A stretch of DNA of 64,000 nucleotides from Marinoscillum sp. MHG1-6 (GCF_024714475.1 NZ_JAMZMI010000002.1:682001-746000), one strand, 5' to 3'; counted from the first letter of the stretch, positions 49,238 to 58,780 are shown. Notes: generated by a model from the sequence alone, not told the origin. Program-made: numbers and translations.

Positions 49238-49654
49238 CAAAAAAAAGGCACCAACGCCAAAAACTATTTTGACTATGTCATTTGAATTACTCAATAAGAG
49301 TTTTCCAATGTCAAAAGAGTTCACGCTGGCCTTGGATGACCCTCCCGCTAAACGAAACTAGACATTTTTTTGTGTTAACAAGCCATTGTGATTCTTGAGT
49401 TGAATAGACCCTTTTACCGTCCCCCACAAGTTTTTCAACTGATCCTGTAACTCCCAACATACAATATTCATTTTAAAACACCCCAATACTATCTATCTCA
49501 AGGCAAGTGGGATATCTTCTTGGTTTTAGTCCAACATGACAGGAAGGAAGATTTTTCCTAGCGTCAAAAGGACAGTATTTGGGTGTATTGAATTGAACCA
49601 AGATCAACAGCTATTGGATCTGTACAACAATGGTTGAGAATACGTAATGCTTTC

Positions 49655-50110
49655 TTACTGGGCATTATTTCCCTGCCTCAAATCACGGTTTCTTCTCATT
49701 TCATCCAAAGAATACTTCGCCCCACCAAAAATGGAGAACAAAACGAGCAAGAGAAGCGTGACTATCGACACCCAAAATTCATAGGTATTGCCTACAGACA
49801 TAAACCCGGCTGGAGCATTGACAAAAATGACAGCTCCGAGCAAGACCGGGATTTGCATAATGCAAGCCGTCCGGGTATAGTATCCAAGAATAATCAAGGG
49901 CGCCCCGAGCAAGTGAGCAAATAACACATAATGAGCAGCTCCCATGGACATAAATGCCAGTTCACGAGACATCTCCTGAAGCATCTCCAAATTCATTGCG
50001 AAAAAGATGCCCTTGTAAAGGAGAAAGCCCCCTAAAGCCACTCTTAGGGCCACCATCCAGTTCATGCGATGGCTATCACCCCAATGTTCAATTTCTGAAA
50101 TTGCACTCAT
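49655..50110 (-). CDS. DoxX-like integral membrane protein, copy 2
   Basis: A 151-aa paralogue of copy 1, identical or similar over its whole length (IEHWGD, HRMNWMVALRVALGGFLLYK, HYVLFAHLLGAPLIILGYYT, FSIFGGAKYSLDEMRR). It has four predicted transmembrane segments and a basic C-terminal tail. It lies on the same strand as copy 1, about 740 bp apart, so a local duplication followed by divergence is likely. No function can be assigned beyond the DoxX-like fold. Confidence 0.82.
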   Translation of the reverse strand: MSAISEIEHWGDSHRMNWMVALRVALGGFLLYKGIFFAMNLEMLQEMSRELAFMSMGAAHYVLFAHLLGAPLIILGYYTRTACIMQIPVLLGAVIFVNAPAGFMSVGNTYEFWVSIVTLLLLVLFSIFGGAKYSLDEMRRNRDLRQGNNAQ

Positions 50111-50248
50111 TATTTTTGGGTTTTGTTGTTTCTAAAAGATACAACATTTTCTTCTCAAAATCCAGAAGATCAAACATGCCTATTTGTTCCCAATAATTAA
50201 TAACAAAGCTTTAAAGCTTCCTTTCACCAAAACCTGAAAGGTTGGAAT

Positions 50249-50256
50249 TAACTTTG
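50249..50256 (+). promoter_or_regulatory. Possible promoter of the glycosyltransferase/kinase-like pair
   Basis: TAACTTTG fits TAnnTTTG. Transcription would begin near 50262, leaving about 26 nt before the preferred start at 50289. No clear -33 box is present. A perfect palindrome AAGCTTTAAAGCTT lies just upstream (50207-50220). Confidence 0.45.
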
Positions 50257-50288
50257 GGTAGGCCAACATGCCTGCTAAATTTCATTGC

Positions 50289-51362
50289 ATGAAGTATTTA
50301 TTCATCGTTCAGGGTGAGGGACGTGGTCACATGACACAGGCATTGTCTCTGGCACATATGCTCCGACAAAGCAACCATCAGGTATGCAGGGTTATCGTTG
50401 GGAAAAGTAAAAGAAGAAATCTCCCGGCATTTTTTGTAGATCAAATTGGCGCACCCATTGAACATCTGGCAAGCCCCAACTTTGAGACGGATAAAAACCA
50501 AAAATCTGTCAAACCTGTAAAGACAGTTATCAAATCGATACTGCAAACCAAAAAATTCAGAAAGTCGATCAAAGCCATTCATAAAATTGTGAAGGAAGAT
50601 GAACCTGATGTGATCATCAACTTTTATGACTTTCTGGGTGGGATTTACAATTTCATTAAAAAGCCGAAAGCTAAATTCGTCTGCATAGCACATCAGTTCC
50701 TTTTGGCTCATCCAGAGTTTGACTTCCCTTCAGGGCGTAAGCTCGACAAAGCATCTCTGAAGCTGGGCAATAAGGTCGCAAGCATGGGCGCGGATAAAAT
50801 ATTATGCTTGTCCTTTCAATATTTCGAGGATTTTCCAAAGAAAAAGCTCTTTGTAGTCCCCCCCCTACTGCGTGAAGAAATCAAATCCTTAGAGATATCC
50901 AATGAAGGACATATCCTCGCGTATATGGTGAACCCCGGGTATGGAGAAGAAGTGGAGCATTTTCATAAAGAAAAACCCGATCAGCCTTTGCATTGTTTTT
51001 GGGATATGAAGGACCGGCCTGAAGAATATGTGGCGGATGACACCTTAACTTTTCATCAGTTGAACGATAAAAAGTTCCTTCAGAAGATGGCTTCAGCAAA
51101 GGGCTATATCACCACCGCCGGATTCGAGTCTGTTTGCGAAGCTATGTACATGGGCAAACCCGTACTGATGGTGCCGGTAGAAGGGCATTATGAGCAGGCC
51201 TGCAACGCCATAGATGCCATGAAGGCTGGCGCGGGTATATCCAGCGACCAATTTGAGATCAGCAAACTCATTGATTATATTCCAACATATAAGGACACCT
51301 CCGGATGGTTTAGAAAATGGGCCGATGAAGCACCCAAGTATTTTATCAAACATTTGAGCTAA
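50289..51362 (+). CDS. Glycosyltransferase family protein (GT28/MurG-like fold)
   Basis: A 357-aa protein starting MKYLFIVQGEGRGHMTQALS, the N-terminal loop of GT-B enzymes of the MurG/UGT class. The C-terminal half has the donor-binding pattern GYITTAGFESVCEAMYMGKP then VLMVPVEGHYEQACNA. The start at 50289 is preferred because the upstream Met (50268) would leave almost no leader after the promoter box. It has no transmembrane segment. Acceptor and sugar are unknown. The stop overlaps the next gene (TAATG), implying joint function. Confidence 0.85.
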   Translation: MKYLFIVQGEGRGHMTQALSLAHMLRQSNHQVCRVIVGKSKRRNLPAFFVDQIGAPIEHLASPNFETDKNQKSVKPVKTVIKSILQTKKFRKSIKAIHKIVKEDEPDVIINFYDFLGGIYNFIKKPKAKFVCIAHQFLLAHPEFDFPSGRKLDKASLKLGNKVASMGADKILCLSFQYFEDFPKKKLFVVPPLLREEIKSLEISNEGHILAYMVNPGYGEEVEHFHKEKPDQPLHCFWDMKDRPEEYVADDTLTFHQLNDKKFLQKMASAKGYITTAGFESVCEAMYMGKPVLMVPVEGHYEQACNAIDAMKAGAGISSDQFEISKLIDYIPTYKDTSGWFRKWADEAPKYFIKHLS

Positions 51363-52429
51363 TGGCGATTATCAGCAAAAAGAAAATACCATTCAAAATC
51401 AGTGATCGCCTGAGAACCTATTTGCGCAAGTATGATCGGCTGGTGGACTTACCCATAAGGTATATGGATTTGACACGATACGATAATAGCATTCCGCTAT
51501 ATGACCGACATGGGAATGACACGCTGTGGGAAACGGTTTTCTATCCACAAGAGGAAATGTCCGACATTCATTTTGCGCTCAAGAAAATCTACGCAATCCT
51601 CAAGGCTGATGGCGATTTAGGAGTCATGGACCATCTTTTTGTTGATCGCGTTGATTTATGCGTATATGGCAATACACAGCCCTTCAGGGTGCGTATTGTC
51701 AACCACCTCAACGACAACTTCGACTACTTCTATATCAAACAGGGTGACGCTTCCAGAATCTATGGTTTAGAGCTGGAGCATCTTTTATCGCCTAACTGGA
51801 TTAGTTATGTCGTGTTTGAAAACACCCTGATAGAAGAACATATCGTAGGCATTCCTGCAGAGCAGTTTATTAAAACACATCTTCAGGACCCTAACCTTAA
51901 TAAAATCCGACTGGCAAAGGAGTTTGTCAAATTTAACGAGAGGTGTTTTGTTAGACTTTTGGGGGATATGCACTCCAGCAATTTTGTGGTGGACATTACC
52001 CCGGATTTCGAGGATGTTGACTATCGACTACGAGCAATTGATTTTGACCAGCAATCCTACGAAGGCCGGAAAGCTGTTTACCTTCCTCAGTATTTCAAAC
52101 AAAACAACCCAATCATCAAAATTGGCCTAAAATACCTCACCCCGGAATCTGTTCATCAATATCAGCGTGAGGAGCGGGCACTGATCGCCAACCGGGTAAA
52201 AATGGAAAAAACAAGGATTGATGACCTCATGGAGGTGATGTCCGGAGAAACCCTCTCCAGTGAAAAGAATATCATCTCTTTATCCAAGGACCTCTCTATA
52301 CATTATGATGAGCCGGATTTTTTAAAATGCGAAAACATGGGTCAGTTGGTTCGCTTGAGTCTGGATATGGTGACAAAAAATCCCGGGTTGTACAAAGATG
52401 AGTACTGGATCAGTAGTAAGCGCTCCTAG
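51362..52429 (+). CDS. Unknown protein with kinase-fold-like catalytic motifs
   Basis: A 355-aa soluble protein that I cannot assign to a named family. It shows a pattern like the catalytic core of aminoglycoside/choline-kinase-type enzymes: LGDMHSSNFVVDI (D202, H204, N207) followed 20 residues later by AIDFDQ (D227, D229), resembling the HGDxHxxN and metal-binding Asp motifs. The N-terminal half contains FYIKQGD with a possible ATP-contacting Lys. It is translationally coupled to the glycosyltransferase, suggesting it phosphorylates a sugar or glycolipid intermediate; this is inference. Confidence 0.7.
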   Translation: MAIISKKKIPFKISDRLRTYLRKYDRLVDLPIRYMDLTRYDNSIPLYDRHGNDTLWETVFYPQEEMSDIHFALKKIYAILKADGDLGVMDHLFVDRVDLCVYGNTQPFRVRIVNHLNDNFDYFYIKQGDASRIYGLELEHLLSPNWISYVVFENTLIEEHIVGIPAEQFIKTHLQDPNLNKIRLAKEFVKFNERCFVRLLGDMHSSNFVVDITPDFEDVDYRLRAIDFDQQSYEGRKAVYLPQYFKQNNPIIKIGLKYLTPESVHQYQREERALIANRVKMEKTRIDDLMEVMSGETLSSEKNIISLSKDLSIHYDEPDFLKCENMGQLVRLSLDMVTKNPGLYKDEYWISSKRS

Positions 52430-52932
52430 TAAAGGTACACGCCAAAATCACTATCCAGCTTCACTTCCACATGCTCATCAAGGGTGGTGGACAACTCGTA
52501 ACCCTTATAATTGGCCAGCACAGGAAAGCGCTTATGGCTTCTGTCTACCAAAACAACCGTCTCTATCTTCTTGACATCCGTCTCCATCAATGCTTTTAAG
52601 CAATGAACCAGGGTCCTTCCTGAGTTCAATACATCATCGATTAGTACTACGGATTTACCTGAGAGCTCATCAATTGGCTGATCCAACTGGATCTCAGAAG
52701 AAAGTGGATTTTCTTTATTTACGCTCAGCTTAACCAAAGCAATTTTAGAAAAGTCCGAAATTTCCTTAAGTTGATCCTGAATAAGAGAAGCCATTTGGTA
52801 GCCCTTATCGTAGACACCCACAAGGACGATCTCCTTCTCAGCGAAGTTGTTTTCAAATATTTCGTAGGCAAACCTTTTGATGATTTGCCGGACGGTTTTT
52901 TCAGGAATTATCAGATTGTCAGTTGAAATCAT
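52426..52932 (-). CDS. PyrR-like phosphoribosyltransferase-domain protein
   Basis: A 168-aa type I phosphoribosyltransferase with the PRPP-binding motif VVLIDDVLNSGRTL (about residues 94-107) and the ending LDEHVEVKLDSDFGVYLY seen in PyrR/uracil phosphoribosyltransferase-like proteins. PyrR controls pyrimidine operons in Gram-positives; in Bacteroidota the role is unclear. The start overlaps the Lrp/AsnC gene stop by 4 nt, and the 3' end overlaps the convergent kinase-like gene by 4 nt. Confidence 0.85.
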   Translation of the reverse strand: MISTDNLIIPEKTVRQIIKRFAYEIFENNFAEKEIVLVGVYDKGYQMASLIQDQLKEISDFSKIALVKLSVNKENPLSSEIQLDQPIDELSGKSVVLIDDVLNSGRTLVHCLKALMETDVKKIETVVLVDRSHKRFPVLANYKGYELSTTLDEHVEVKLDSDFGVYLY

Positions 52933-53417
52933 ATCTGAGGAATGGGCATTACTTTGCTATTCTTGAAGGTGCTCAAAATCACCATAGATTGAAGGCTGTC
53001 GACTACCTCAATTTCGCTTACCTTTTCAAGCATGATGCGCTGGTAGGAGGTGATATCTTTTGCTATCACTTTTAAAATAAAATCTCCTGAGCCTGTAATG
53101 TGATGACATTCAATCACCTCGGGAATCATATTGATCTCATTCAGGAATAATTCGATGTTCTTCTTATTATGTCCTTTTAAGGTGACCTGTACGAACGTAT
53201 GTACCCCCAGCCCAATTTTATCGGTATCCAACATCGCATGATAGCTGTTGATGATCCCGGAATTCTCCAACTTTTTTACCCGCTCTAAGGTAGGAGCCGG
53301 AGAAAGTCCTATCTCCTTGGATAGCTGTGCATTGGTGATCTTCGCATTGGACTGCAGAATGTCCAAAATCTTGCGATCGATCTCATCCAATTTCAAATGT
53401 AGTGAATTGAGCTTCAT
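52929..53417 (-). CDS. Lrp/AsnC-family transcriptional regulator
   Basis: A 162-aa protein with an N-terminal winged HTH (DEIDRKILDILQSNAKITNA then QLSKEIGLSPAPTLERVKKL) and the C-terminal RAM/ligand domain (VIECHHITGSGDFILKVIAK). It probably senses an amino acid or related ligand. It is co-transcribed with the PyrR-like gene. A palindrome TTTGCTAGCAAA lies 12 nt upstream and may be an autoregulatory site. Confidence 0.93.
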   Translation of the reverse strand: MKLNSLHLKLDEIDRKILDILQSNAKITNAQLSKEIGLSPAPTLERVKKLENSGIINSYHAMLDTDKIGLGVHTFVQVTLKGHNKKNIELFLNEINMIPEVIECHHITGSGDFILKVIAKDITSYQRIMLEKVSEIEVVDSLQSMVILSTFKNSKVMPIPQI

Positions 53418-53428
53418 CCCAAATTTTA

Positions 53429-53440
53429 TTTGCTAGCAAA
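53429..53440. promoter_or_regulatory. Palindrome TTTGCTAGCAAA upstream of the Lrp/AsnC gene
   Basis: A perfect 12-bp palindrome embedded in AT-rich DNA, 12 nt before the regulator start. Lrp-type proteins often bind such AT-flanked palindromes and repress themselves. The near-match TTATTTTG on the minus strand (53437-53444) could be the promoter it overlaps. Confidence 0.4.
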
Positions 53441-53531
53441 ATAATTTATGTGATTATTATTTGGAAAAATATACTTAAATCTTCTGAAATAACAATTATA
53501 AGACAGGAAAATGCTCACAAACAGAACATTA

Positions 53532-56500
53532 TTAGTGCTTTATTATGCGAAACTGCTTATTTCCTCCATCAAAGGCAACCATAATAATATAGGTACCCGC
53601 TTCCATCCTTAGTAGGCTGACTTCAAAAACATTCAACCCCTGTTTGGCATCTAAAATTAACTTTTTAACAACTTCATCGCCTGCGAGGTTCAAAATGCTG
53701 ACTTTGATATTACCCTGCTCAGGTAAAATAACATTGATGGAAGCACTGTTTTTGGCTGGGTTGGGATACGGTGGTTCGACAACCGCACGACTTCCGGATA
53801 CAAAGGCACAAATTTCATTATTAACCGGTGTAACATCCTCCACTTCATAACTTGTGCTACCCGTAACGCACAAATAGCCAATAGCTGTTGACTGTGAAGG
53901 AATAGTCGTTTTGAGCTTTATAACAGTTTGTTTACCGACATCAATCCTCTTTAGCACCCTTTCGCTCAGCGTAAACTCATTTTCTAGTGTTAGATTAAAA
54001 TCTATCACTTCGACCGGAAGATTACTTTTATTCTGAACCTGAACTAAAATCTCTTTTTGGCTTCCGTTGTCAGATAATTGAAGCTCTTGCAATTCCAGGT
54101 CTATGAGAGGCAGTGCAGAATTGATAATTGCAATCACGCTGTCCATACAACCCTCCTCATTATAGGCCACCAACTTTAATTCCTTCAGCCCTTCATCGAT
54201 AATCGTGGTGGTGATATCCATAGAAGTCGCAATGAGTTCATCATCCAAATACCACTCGTAGGAGGTTGCATTGGTTGTTTGGTTAGTCGCAGAAAGGCTA
54301 AATGGAGGAATCCCATAATCAGAGCTCAACACAAAATCAGGGTTGGGAGACCCATTCACAGCAAGATTGCCAATCACTTCCAATTCGCATTCAAAGGCGG
54401 TACTCAACACCACCGATAACTGGTGATTCCCTGAACTAAGCCCCGGAACTGTTACATAAATGCCGCTACCCACATTCTTGCCATCTACAAACCATGTCCT
54501 TGTGAGTATTTCATTCCCAACAATCTGCTCTGTTGTATCAGTCAGTAAAATCGCTTCATTATCGCATAATGTACTGGTGGTATAAAGAAATTCCGGATTT
54601 TCAGGGAGGGTATAAGTAACCTCTTTGATAGCGGTGCATCCATTTTCCAAATTCGCAATCAGCATGGTGCTATGCTCTCCAGCCACTAATAACTCATGAG
54701 ACAAGGAAATTCCACTCTCACCGGAAATTAGCACGTCGTCAACTAACCATAAGCGGGATTGAACAGGTACCGCATAGCTCGTTTCATCTAAAAACACTGA
54801 AGGCTGTCCCAGGCAATTCAGTTCCGTACTCAATGAAATGATCTGCTCTTCCTGCACCTCCACCATTACCGAGATACTATCCTCACAGCTATTGCTGCCA
54901 TAAGCTACCAACTGCACTGAATGTGTACCCCCCGTTTCGAAGGCAATGTCCGGGTTTTGCGCAGTAGAGACGATACTACTGTCAACGTACCACTTCCAGG
55001 CAACAATACTTCCTCCATTGACCAACGAAAGGTCTGTGAAACCAGCTGGCTCACCGGCACACAATTGAGAATAAGAAAAATCCGCTACCGGCAGGTCATC
55101 CACCTTGACCGTTTGTGTTTCAGTATTGGGACAACCATTCAAATCCCTTCCGATCAATACCACTTCAAAAGTGCCTGCATTCGCATACAGGTGATCAGGG
55201 CTCACTTCGGAACTAAAGGTTCCATCACCAAAATCCCATTGATAGGTATCGGCCACACTATTATTGGTAAAAGTTGTGAGATCTCCATCGCAAGTCTGGG
55301 AAGCTGAAAAACCGACCGTTGGTGAATCAAGAATAGTAAGAGTGTCCTTAACCGTGACCGACTCACATCCCGGAATAGACGAGTAAACTGAGATGATTTT
55401 TTCACCTGGTGATGAGAATTGCAAGTCCCAATCGGTGGTCGTACTATCTCCCAAGTCCGTGACAGTCCAGTGATAATCAACTAATCCATCATAACCGGAA
55501 TCGTCCGTGGTATTGACTAAAGAGATCTGGTTCTCAACACAATAAAAATCAGTTACAATGTCGAAGGTAGGCACTGGCGGCTCAGGGTAAATAGTGATGT
55601 CTTGTGTGGTGAAGTTGTGGCAGCCATTGTCGCTGGTGACGTCTAACCGCACGGTGTAGGATCCTACCCCACCCAATGTATCAAAAAGCACCTGAGGGTT
55701 TTCTTGATTGCTGTCTTCAATTCCGTCATTGTTAAAATCCCAGGAAAAGGAGGTCAGATCTAGAGAATTATCTACTCCAAATAAGTTGGCATTAAGTAAA
55801 CACTTGTTATCATCAATATTAATAACCACATCTGGTACTATATCAGTTGTAACATGAATGGTGTCAGACAATACAGAATAAGTATCATCACTTGCTTCAG
55901 CGATTAACCTAATTTGTTTATCACCCCCAACATTATATTTCAGCCACCCAATATCTGAAGCGCCAGAAAAGGCCAGGTTTTCACCACAATCTGAAGTATA
56001 TCGTATTTCATATAAGGACCCGCCTTCAAAAGAGTATCCCCTATATTGACCACTGTCATATAAAAAGGAGAAATGCCCCCCTGTCGTAATAGTGTGGTCA
56101 ATGTAATTTGCAGTATTGCCCCCGGTTGGAGGACTTAACCAATATGACTTAGCCTGCCCATTTGAGAACATTGAAACCTGAACAAAAATCGTATCGGATA
56201 AATCAACAATTTCAAGGTGTCTTCCTAATGTGTTTTCGGGTAATGCTATTTGAGTAACGTTGGTTGGGATAGCAGAAAAGTTTGTTCCAAAATCCGCTCT
56301 ATAAACCCGGTCTGATAAGAATTCCAGAACATAGCCAAACCAGGAACCATCTTTATAAATGAATTCTGCATCAACAGGTATTCCCAGTACACCGCCTAAA
56401 TCATAAGCGTTGTAAGTAGGATTGTTATTTGATAAATCTGAGAGAAAGTCAACAACCAAAATTCTTTTACTTTCCTGAATAGTAAGCAATAACTTATACT

Positions 56501-57095
56501 GATCATTGATATTAACTACGTGAACACTCCGGACCCTCGAAGCCCCTTGACTAAAAACTCCCAGAGTATCAATGGACGGACTATTTGTAATGCTATTACC
56601 AAAGTTGAGTCTTATTAACCCAAAACCTTGAGTTTCACTTCCCACAAAACCAAACCATTCACCGTTATGGTCTTGAATTATGTCTATATCCCAAGGCAAG
56701 GAAAGGCCAGAGGAAACAATAAGTTCACTATCTATTATAAGCCCACCCGAAAACTTTATTCGGAAAACTCTTCCAGTACGATCAACTATAAACAAATACT
56801 CATCTCCTTGGTATTGAATAGATTTTAGTCCATATATATTGCTACCATAACTCTCTGGAATTGATTTGACAACTTTTGCCGGAGCAAGATCAAATTCCCC
56901 ACCACAAAAGTCCCAATAATAAGACTCCGCCATGAATGATTCATTATTGATTTCAATGAATGCATTCTGACATACGGAGTCTTCCGAGATAATAAAATTG
57001 GCAGATACTTGAGCGAATACACCACCATTAAAACAGACGATAACGATGAGTAAAATTAATCCATTAAGAATATCGGAATCGATGTGATGCCTCAT
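53532..57095 (-). CDS. Large secreted PKD-repeat protein with T9SS type A sorting domain
   Basis: A 1187-aa surface or secreted protein. It has a signal peptide (ILLIVIVCFNGGVFAQ), a region of propeller-like repeats (about 60-380, e.g. GDEYLFIVDRTGRVFRIKF), then a series of PKD-type domains (about 420-990, e.g. NSVADTYQWDFGDGTFSSEV and LTSFSWDFNNDGIEDSNQEN) and a CARDB-like stretch. The C-terminal about 80 residues (PPYPNPAKNSASINVILPEQ to the end FRIIKH) form the T9SS type A sorting tail. It is the last gene of the polysaccharide unit, 6 nt after the methyltransferase. A role in adhesion or gliding is likely but unproven. Confidence 0.9.
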   Translation of the reverse strand: MRHHIDSDILNGLILLIVIVCFNGGVFAQVSANFIISEDSVCQNAFIEINNESFMAESYYWDFCGGEFDLAPAKVVKSIPESYGSNIYGLKSIQYQGDEYLFIVDRTGRVFRIKFSGGLIIDSELIVSSGLSLPWDIDIIQDHNGEWFGFVGSETQGFGLIRLNFGNSITNSPSIDTLGVFSQGASRVRSVHVVNINDQYKLLLTIQESKRILVVDFLSDLSNNNPTYNAYDLGGVLGIPVDAEFIYKDGSWFGYVLEFLSDRVYRADFGTNFSAIPTNVTQIALPENTLGRHLEIVDLSDTIFVQVSMFSNGQAKSYWLSPPTGGNTANYIDHTITTGGHFSFLYDSGQYRGYSFEGGSLYEIRYTSDCGENLAFSGASDIGWLKYNVGGDKQIRLIAEASDDTYSVLSDTIHVTTDIVPDVVINIDDNKCLLNANLFGVDNSLDLTSFSWDFNNDGIEDSNQENPQVLFDTLGGVGSYTVRLDVTSDNGCHNFTTQDITIYPEPPVPTFDIVTDFYCVENQISLVNTTDDSGYDGLVDYHWTVTDLGDSTTTDWDLQFSSPGEKIISVYSSIPGCESVTVKDTLTILDSPTVGFSASQTCDGDLTTFTNNSVADTYQWDFGDGTFSSEVSPDHLYANAGTFEVVLIGRDLNGCPNTETQTVKVDDLPVADFSYSQLCAGEPAGFTDLSLVNGGSIVAWKWYVDSSIVSTAQNPDIAFETGGTHSVQLVAYGSNSCEDSISVMVEVQEEQIISLSTELNCLGQPSVFLDETSYAVPVQSRLWLVDDVLISGESGISLSHELLVAGEHSTMLIANLENGCTAIKEVTYTLPENPEFLYTTSTLCDNEAILLTDTTEQIVGNEILTRTWFVDGKNVGSGIYVTVPGLSSGNHQLSVVLSTAFECELEVIGNLAVNGSPNPDFVLSSDYGIPPFSLSATNQTTNATSYEWYLDDELIATSMDITTTIIDEGLKELKLVAYNEEGCMDSVIAIINSALPLIDLELQELQLSDNGSQKEILVQVQNKSNLPVEVIDFNLTLENEFTLSERVLKRIDVGKQTVIKLKTTIPSQSTAIGYLCVTGSTSYEVEDVTPVNNEICAFVSGSRAVVEPPYPNPAKNSASINVILPEQGNIKVSILNLAGDEVVKKLILDAKQGLNVFEVSLLRMEAGTYIIMVAFDGGNKQFRIIKH

Positions 57096-57101
57096 ACTAA
57101 G

Positions 57102-57764
57102 TTATGATCCCTGAGAATCAAATTTCGATAAATTCTCCCTATGTTTCAATTTTGGCTTGGCCACAACCAAAAACTGATTAAAGTACATATCAGAACAAAA
57201 GCCCAACGTCAACAGGTTGAGTAACCATAGTTTTTTGGATTTTACCTTGCCAATTCCAGTCATATATTCAATTACATACCCCGTCTCCTCAAATAATCGT
57301 ATTATACTTTTTCTAGTAAAGAACCTGAGGTGAGTTTTGTCAAACGTCCCACCCGATTTGTATTTCCAATCCTGAGATATCATAAATGGCACGAATTCAT
57401 AGAAATACAGAAAATTCGGAATAGATGCCATCACTCTACCATCTTCTGAAAGTAAATTTTTGGTGTGATCCAATGCATCCCAGGGGTCTATCATATGTTC
57501 AAGAACATCGTTGAAAGTTACAAGATCAAAATGTTTGATTGGTAAATCTAATTTTCTTGAAAAGAAATCACTTATGACCTTGTCTAATTTAGGCTTTGCC
57601 TTTTCAGCGGCTTCATTGACTGGCTCAATTCCCCAAACATCACATCCAAACTCTTCTTTCAATGCATTTCCAAAATTTCCTTCCGCGCACCCCACATCCA
57701 AGGCCGTTTTAGGTTTATTAGGAATGTACTTAATTAGGCCTCTTCTAGTATAGGAATAATACAT
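57102..57764 (-). CDS. SAM-dependent methyltransferase
   Basis: A 220-aa class I methyltransferase (Methyltransf_23-like) with the SAM-binding motif TALDVGCAEGNFGNALKEEF (motif I), acidic GIEPVNEAA (motif II) and DLVTFNDVLEHMIDPWDALD (motif IV, post-loop). A C-terminal hydrophobic stretch (LWLLNLLTLGFCSDMYFNQF) may touch the membrane. Position within the glycosyltransferase operon suggests methylation of a sugar or polysaccharide end. It shares one base with the acyltransferase gene. Confidence 0.88.
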   Translation of the reverse strand: MYYSYTRRGLIKYIPNKPKTALDVGCAEGNFGNALKEEFGCDVWGIEPVNEAAEKAKPKLDKVISDFFSRKLDLPIKHFDLVTFNDVLEHMIDPWDALDHTKNLLSEDGRVMASIPNFLYFYEFVPFMISQDWKYKSGGTFDKTHLRFFTRKSIIRLFEETGYVIEYMTGIGKVKSKKLWLLNLLTLGFCSDMYFNQFLVVAKPKLKHRENLSKFDSQGS

Positions 57765-58780
57765 TAAATCTTAGCTTTTAATTTCAACACTGGGTGTTCC
57801 ACAAAAATCCATGATAGATATCCCAAAACGGAAGAAAGGAACATCGATAAAATAAATAGCACCCAAACCGAAATATTTGGATAAAAAAAGAAAATAAGGG
57901 TCTGTTGTATGGGGAATGCATATAGATAAACGCCGTATGAAATATCCCCAAGATTATCAAGCTTAGTAAACCATGTTTCTCTTAAGCCAATAATTAACAC
58001 GATTGGGCAAAAAAGAAATAGAACAATTTCATTCATTTGGATGAACAACAAGCCAGAAAGAAAGACAACCATACACACTGCGATCTTCCAATTAGTTTTA
58101 TGTATTGAAAATCTATTACTCTGGTAAATAAGAGATCCGATGAAAAACAATATACCAAACTCCGCTAGATGTTTCACATTTAAGTAAAGTGCCGGAACCG
58201 TAAGTAAAGGATAAACCTTCCCTACAAAATAGAAAGAGGACATAACCAGAAATATGAACAGACAATAAGACATTATTCTTTTCTTATCAATTATTAGATA
58301 AGCCCCAGCCAGGATATACAACGTAAATTCATAGGCTAGCGTCCATAGAGACCCATTAATCCCAGAACCGGCTGGATTGTCTTCAAATACACCCGGAATA
58401 GAATACACATTTCGAAACAATAAGATATTCTTCAAATAAGCCCAACTTGAATTCAACCGGTAGTATTCATCAAATGGAATCAAGGATAAAATCGGCCCTA
58501 GAATCAAAAAACAAATCAGAACCACAATCACCAGAGCTGGAAATATTCGTATTGCTCGCTTTAGGATATAGGATTTAATATTATTTGAATGAGTAGCACT
58601 TCCTGTTATGAGATAGCCAGAAATAGAAAAGAAAATCCATAAACCAACCTTGCTCAATTTCATCCCGGTTAACCCCTCAAAAGGTTCAGGCTGCCCCAAT
58701 AAATCAAATGAATGTGAGAACACCACAAAAAAAGCAGCCAAAAGACGTATTGCGGTAAATGAATTTGAATAGCCCCTCAT
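57764..58780 (-). CDS. Membrane-bound acyltransferase (acyltransferase 3 family)
   Basis: A 338-aa polytopic protein with about ten transmembrane helices. The start is set at MRGYSNSFTAIRLLAAFFVV, where TAATG couples it to the preceding GT2 gene; a longer frame to 58816 overlaps that gene by 37 nt. The family N-terminus (RLLAAFFVVFSHSFDLLG, with the catalytic His) and the GSLWTLAYEFTLYILAG motif are present. Such proteins O-acetylate surface polysaccharides or lipids. Confidence 0.9.
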   Translation of the reverse strand: MRGYSNSFTAIRLLAAFFVVFSHSFDLLGQPEPFEGLTGMKLSKVGLWIFFSISGYLITGSATHSNNIKSYILKRAIRIFPALVIVVLICFLILGPILSLIPFDEYYRLNSSWAYLKNILLFRNVYSIPGVFEDNPAGSGINGSLWTLAYEFTLYILAGAYLIIDKKRIMSYCLFIFLVMSSFYFVGKVYPLLTVPALYLNVKHLAEFGILFFIGSLIYQSNRFSIHKTNWKIAVCMVVFLSGLLFIQMNEIVLFLFCPIVLIIGLRETWFTKLDNLGDISYGVYLYAFPIQQTLIFFFYPNISVWVLFILSMFLSSVLGYLSWIFVEHPVLKLKAKI

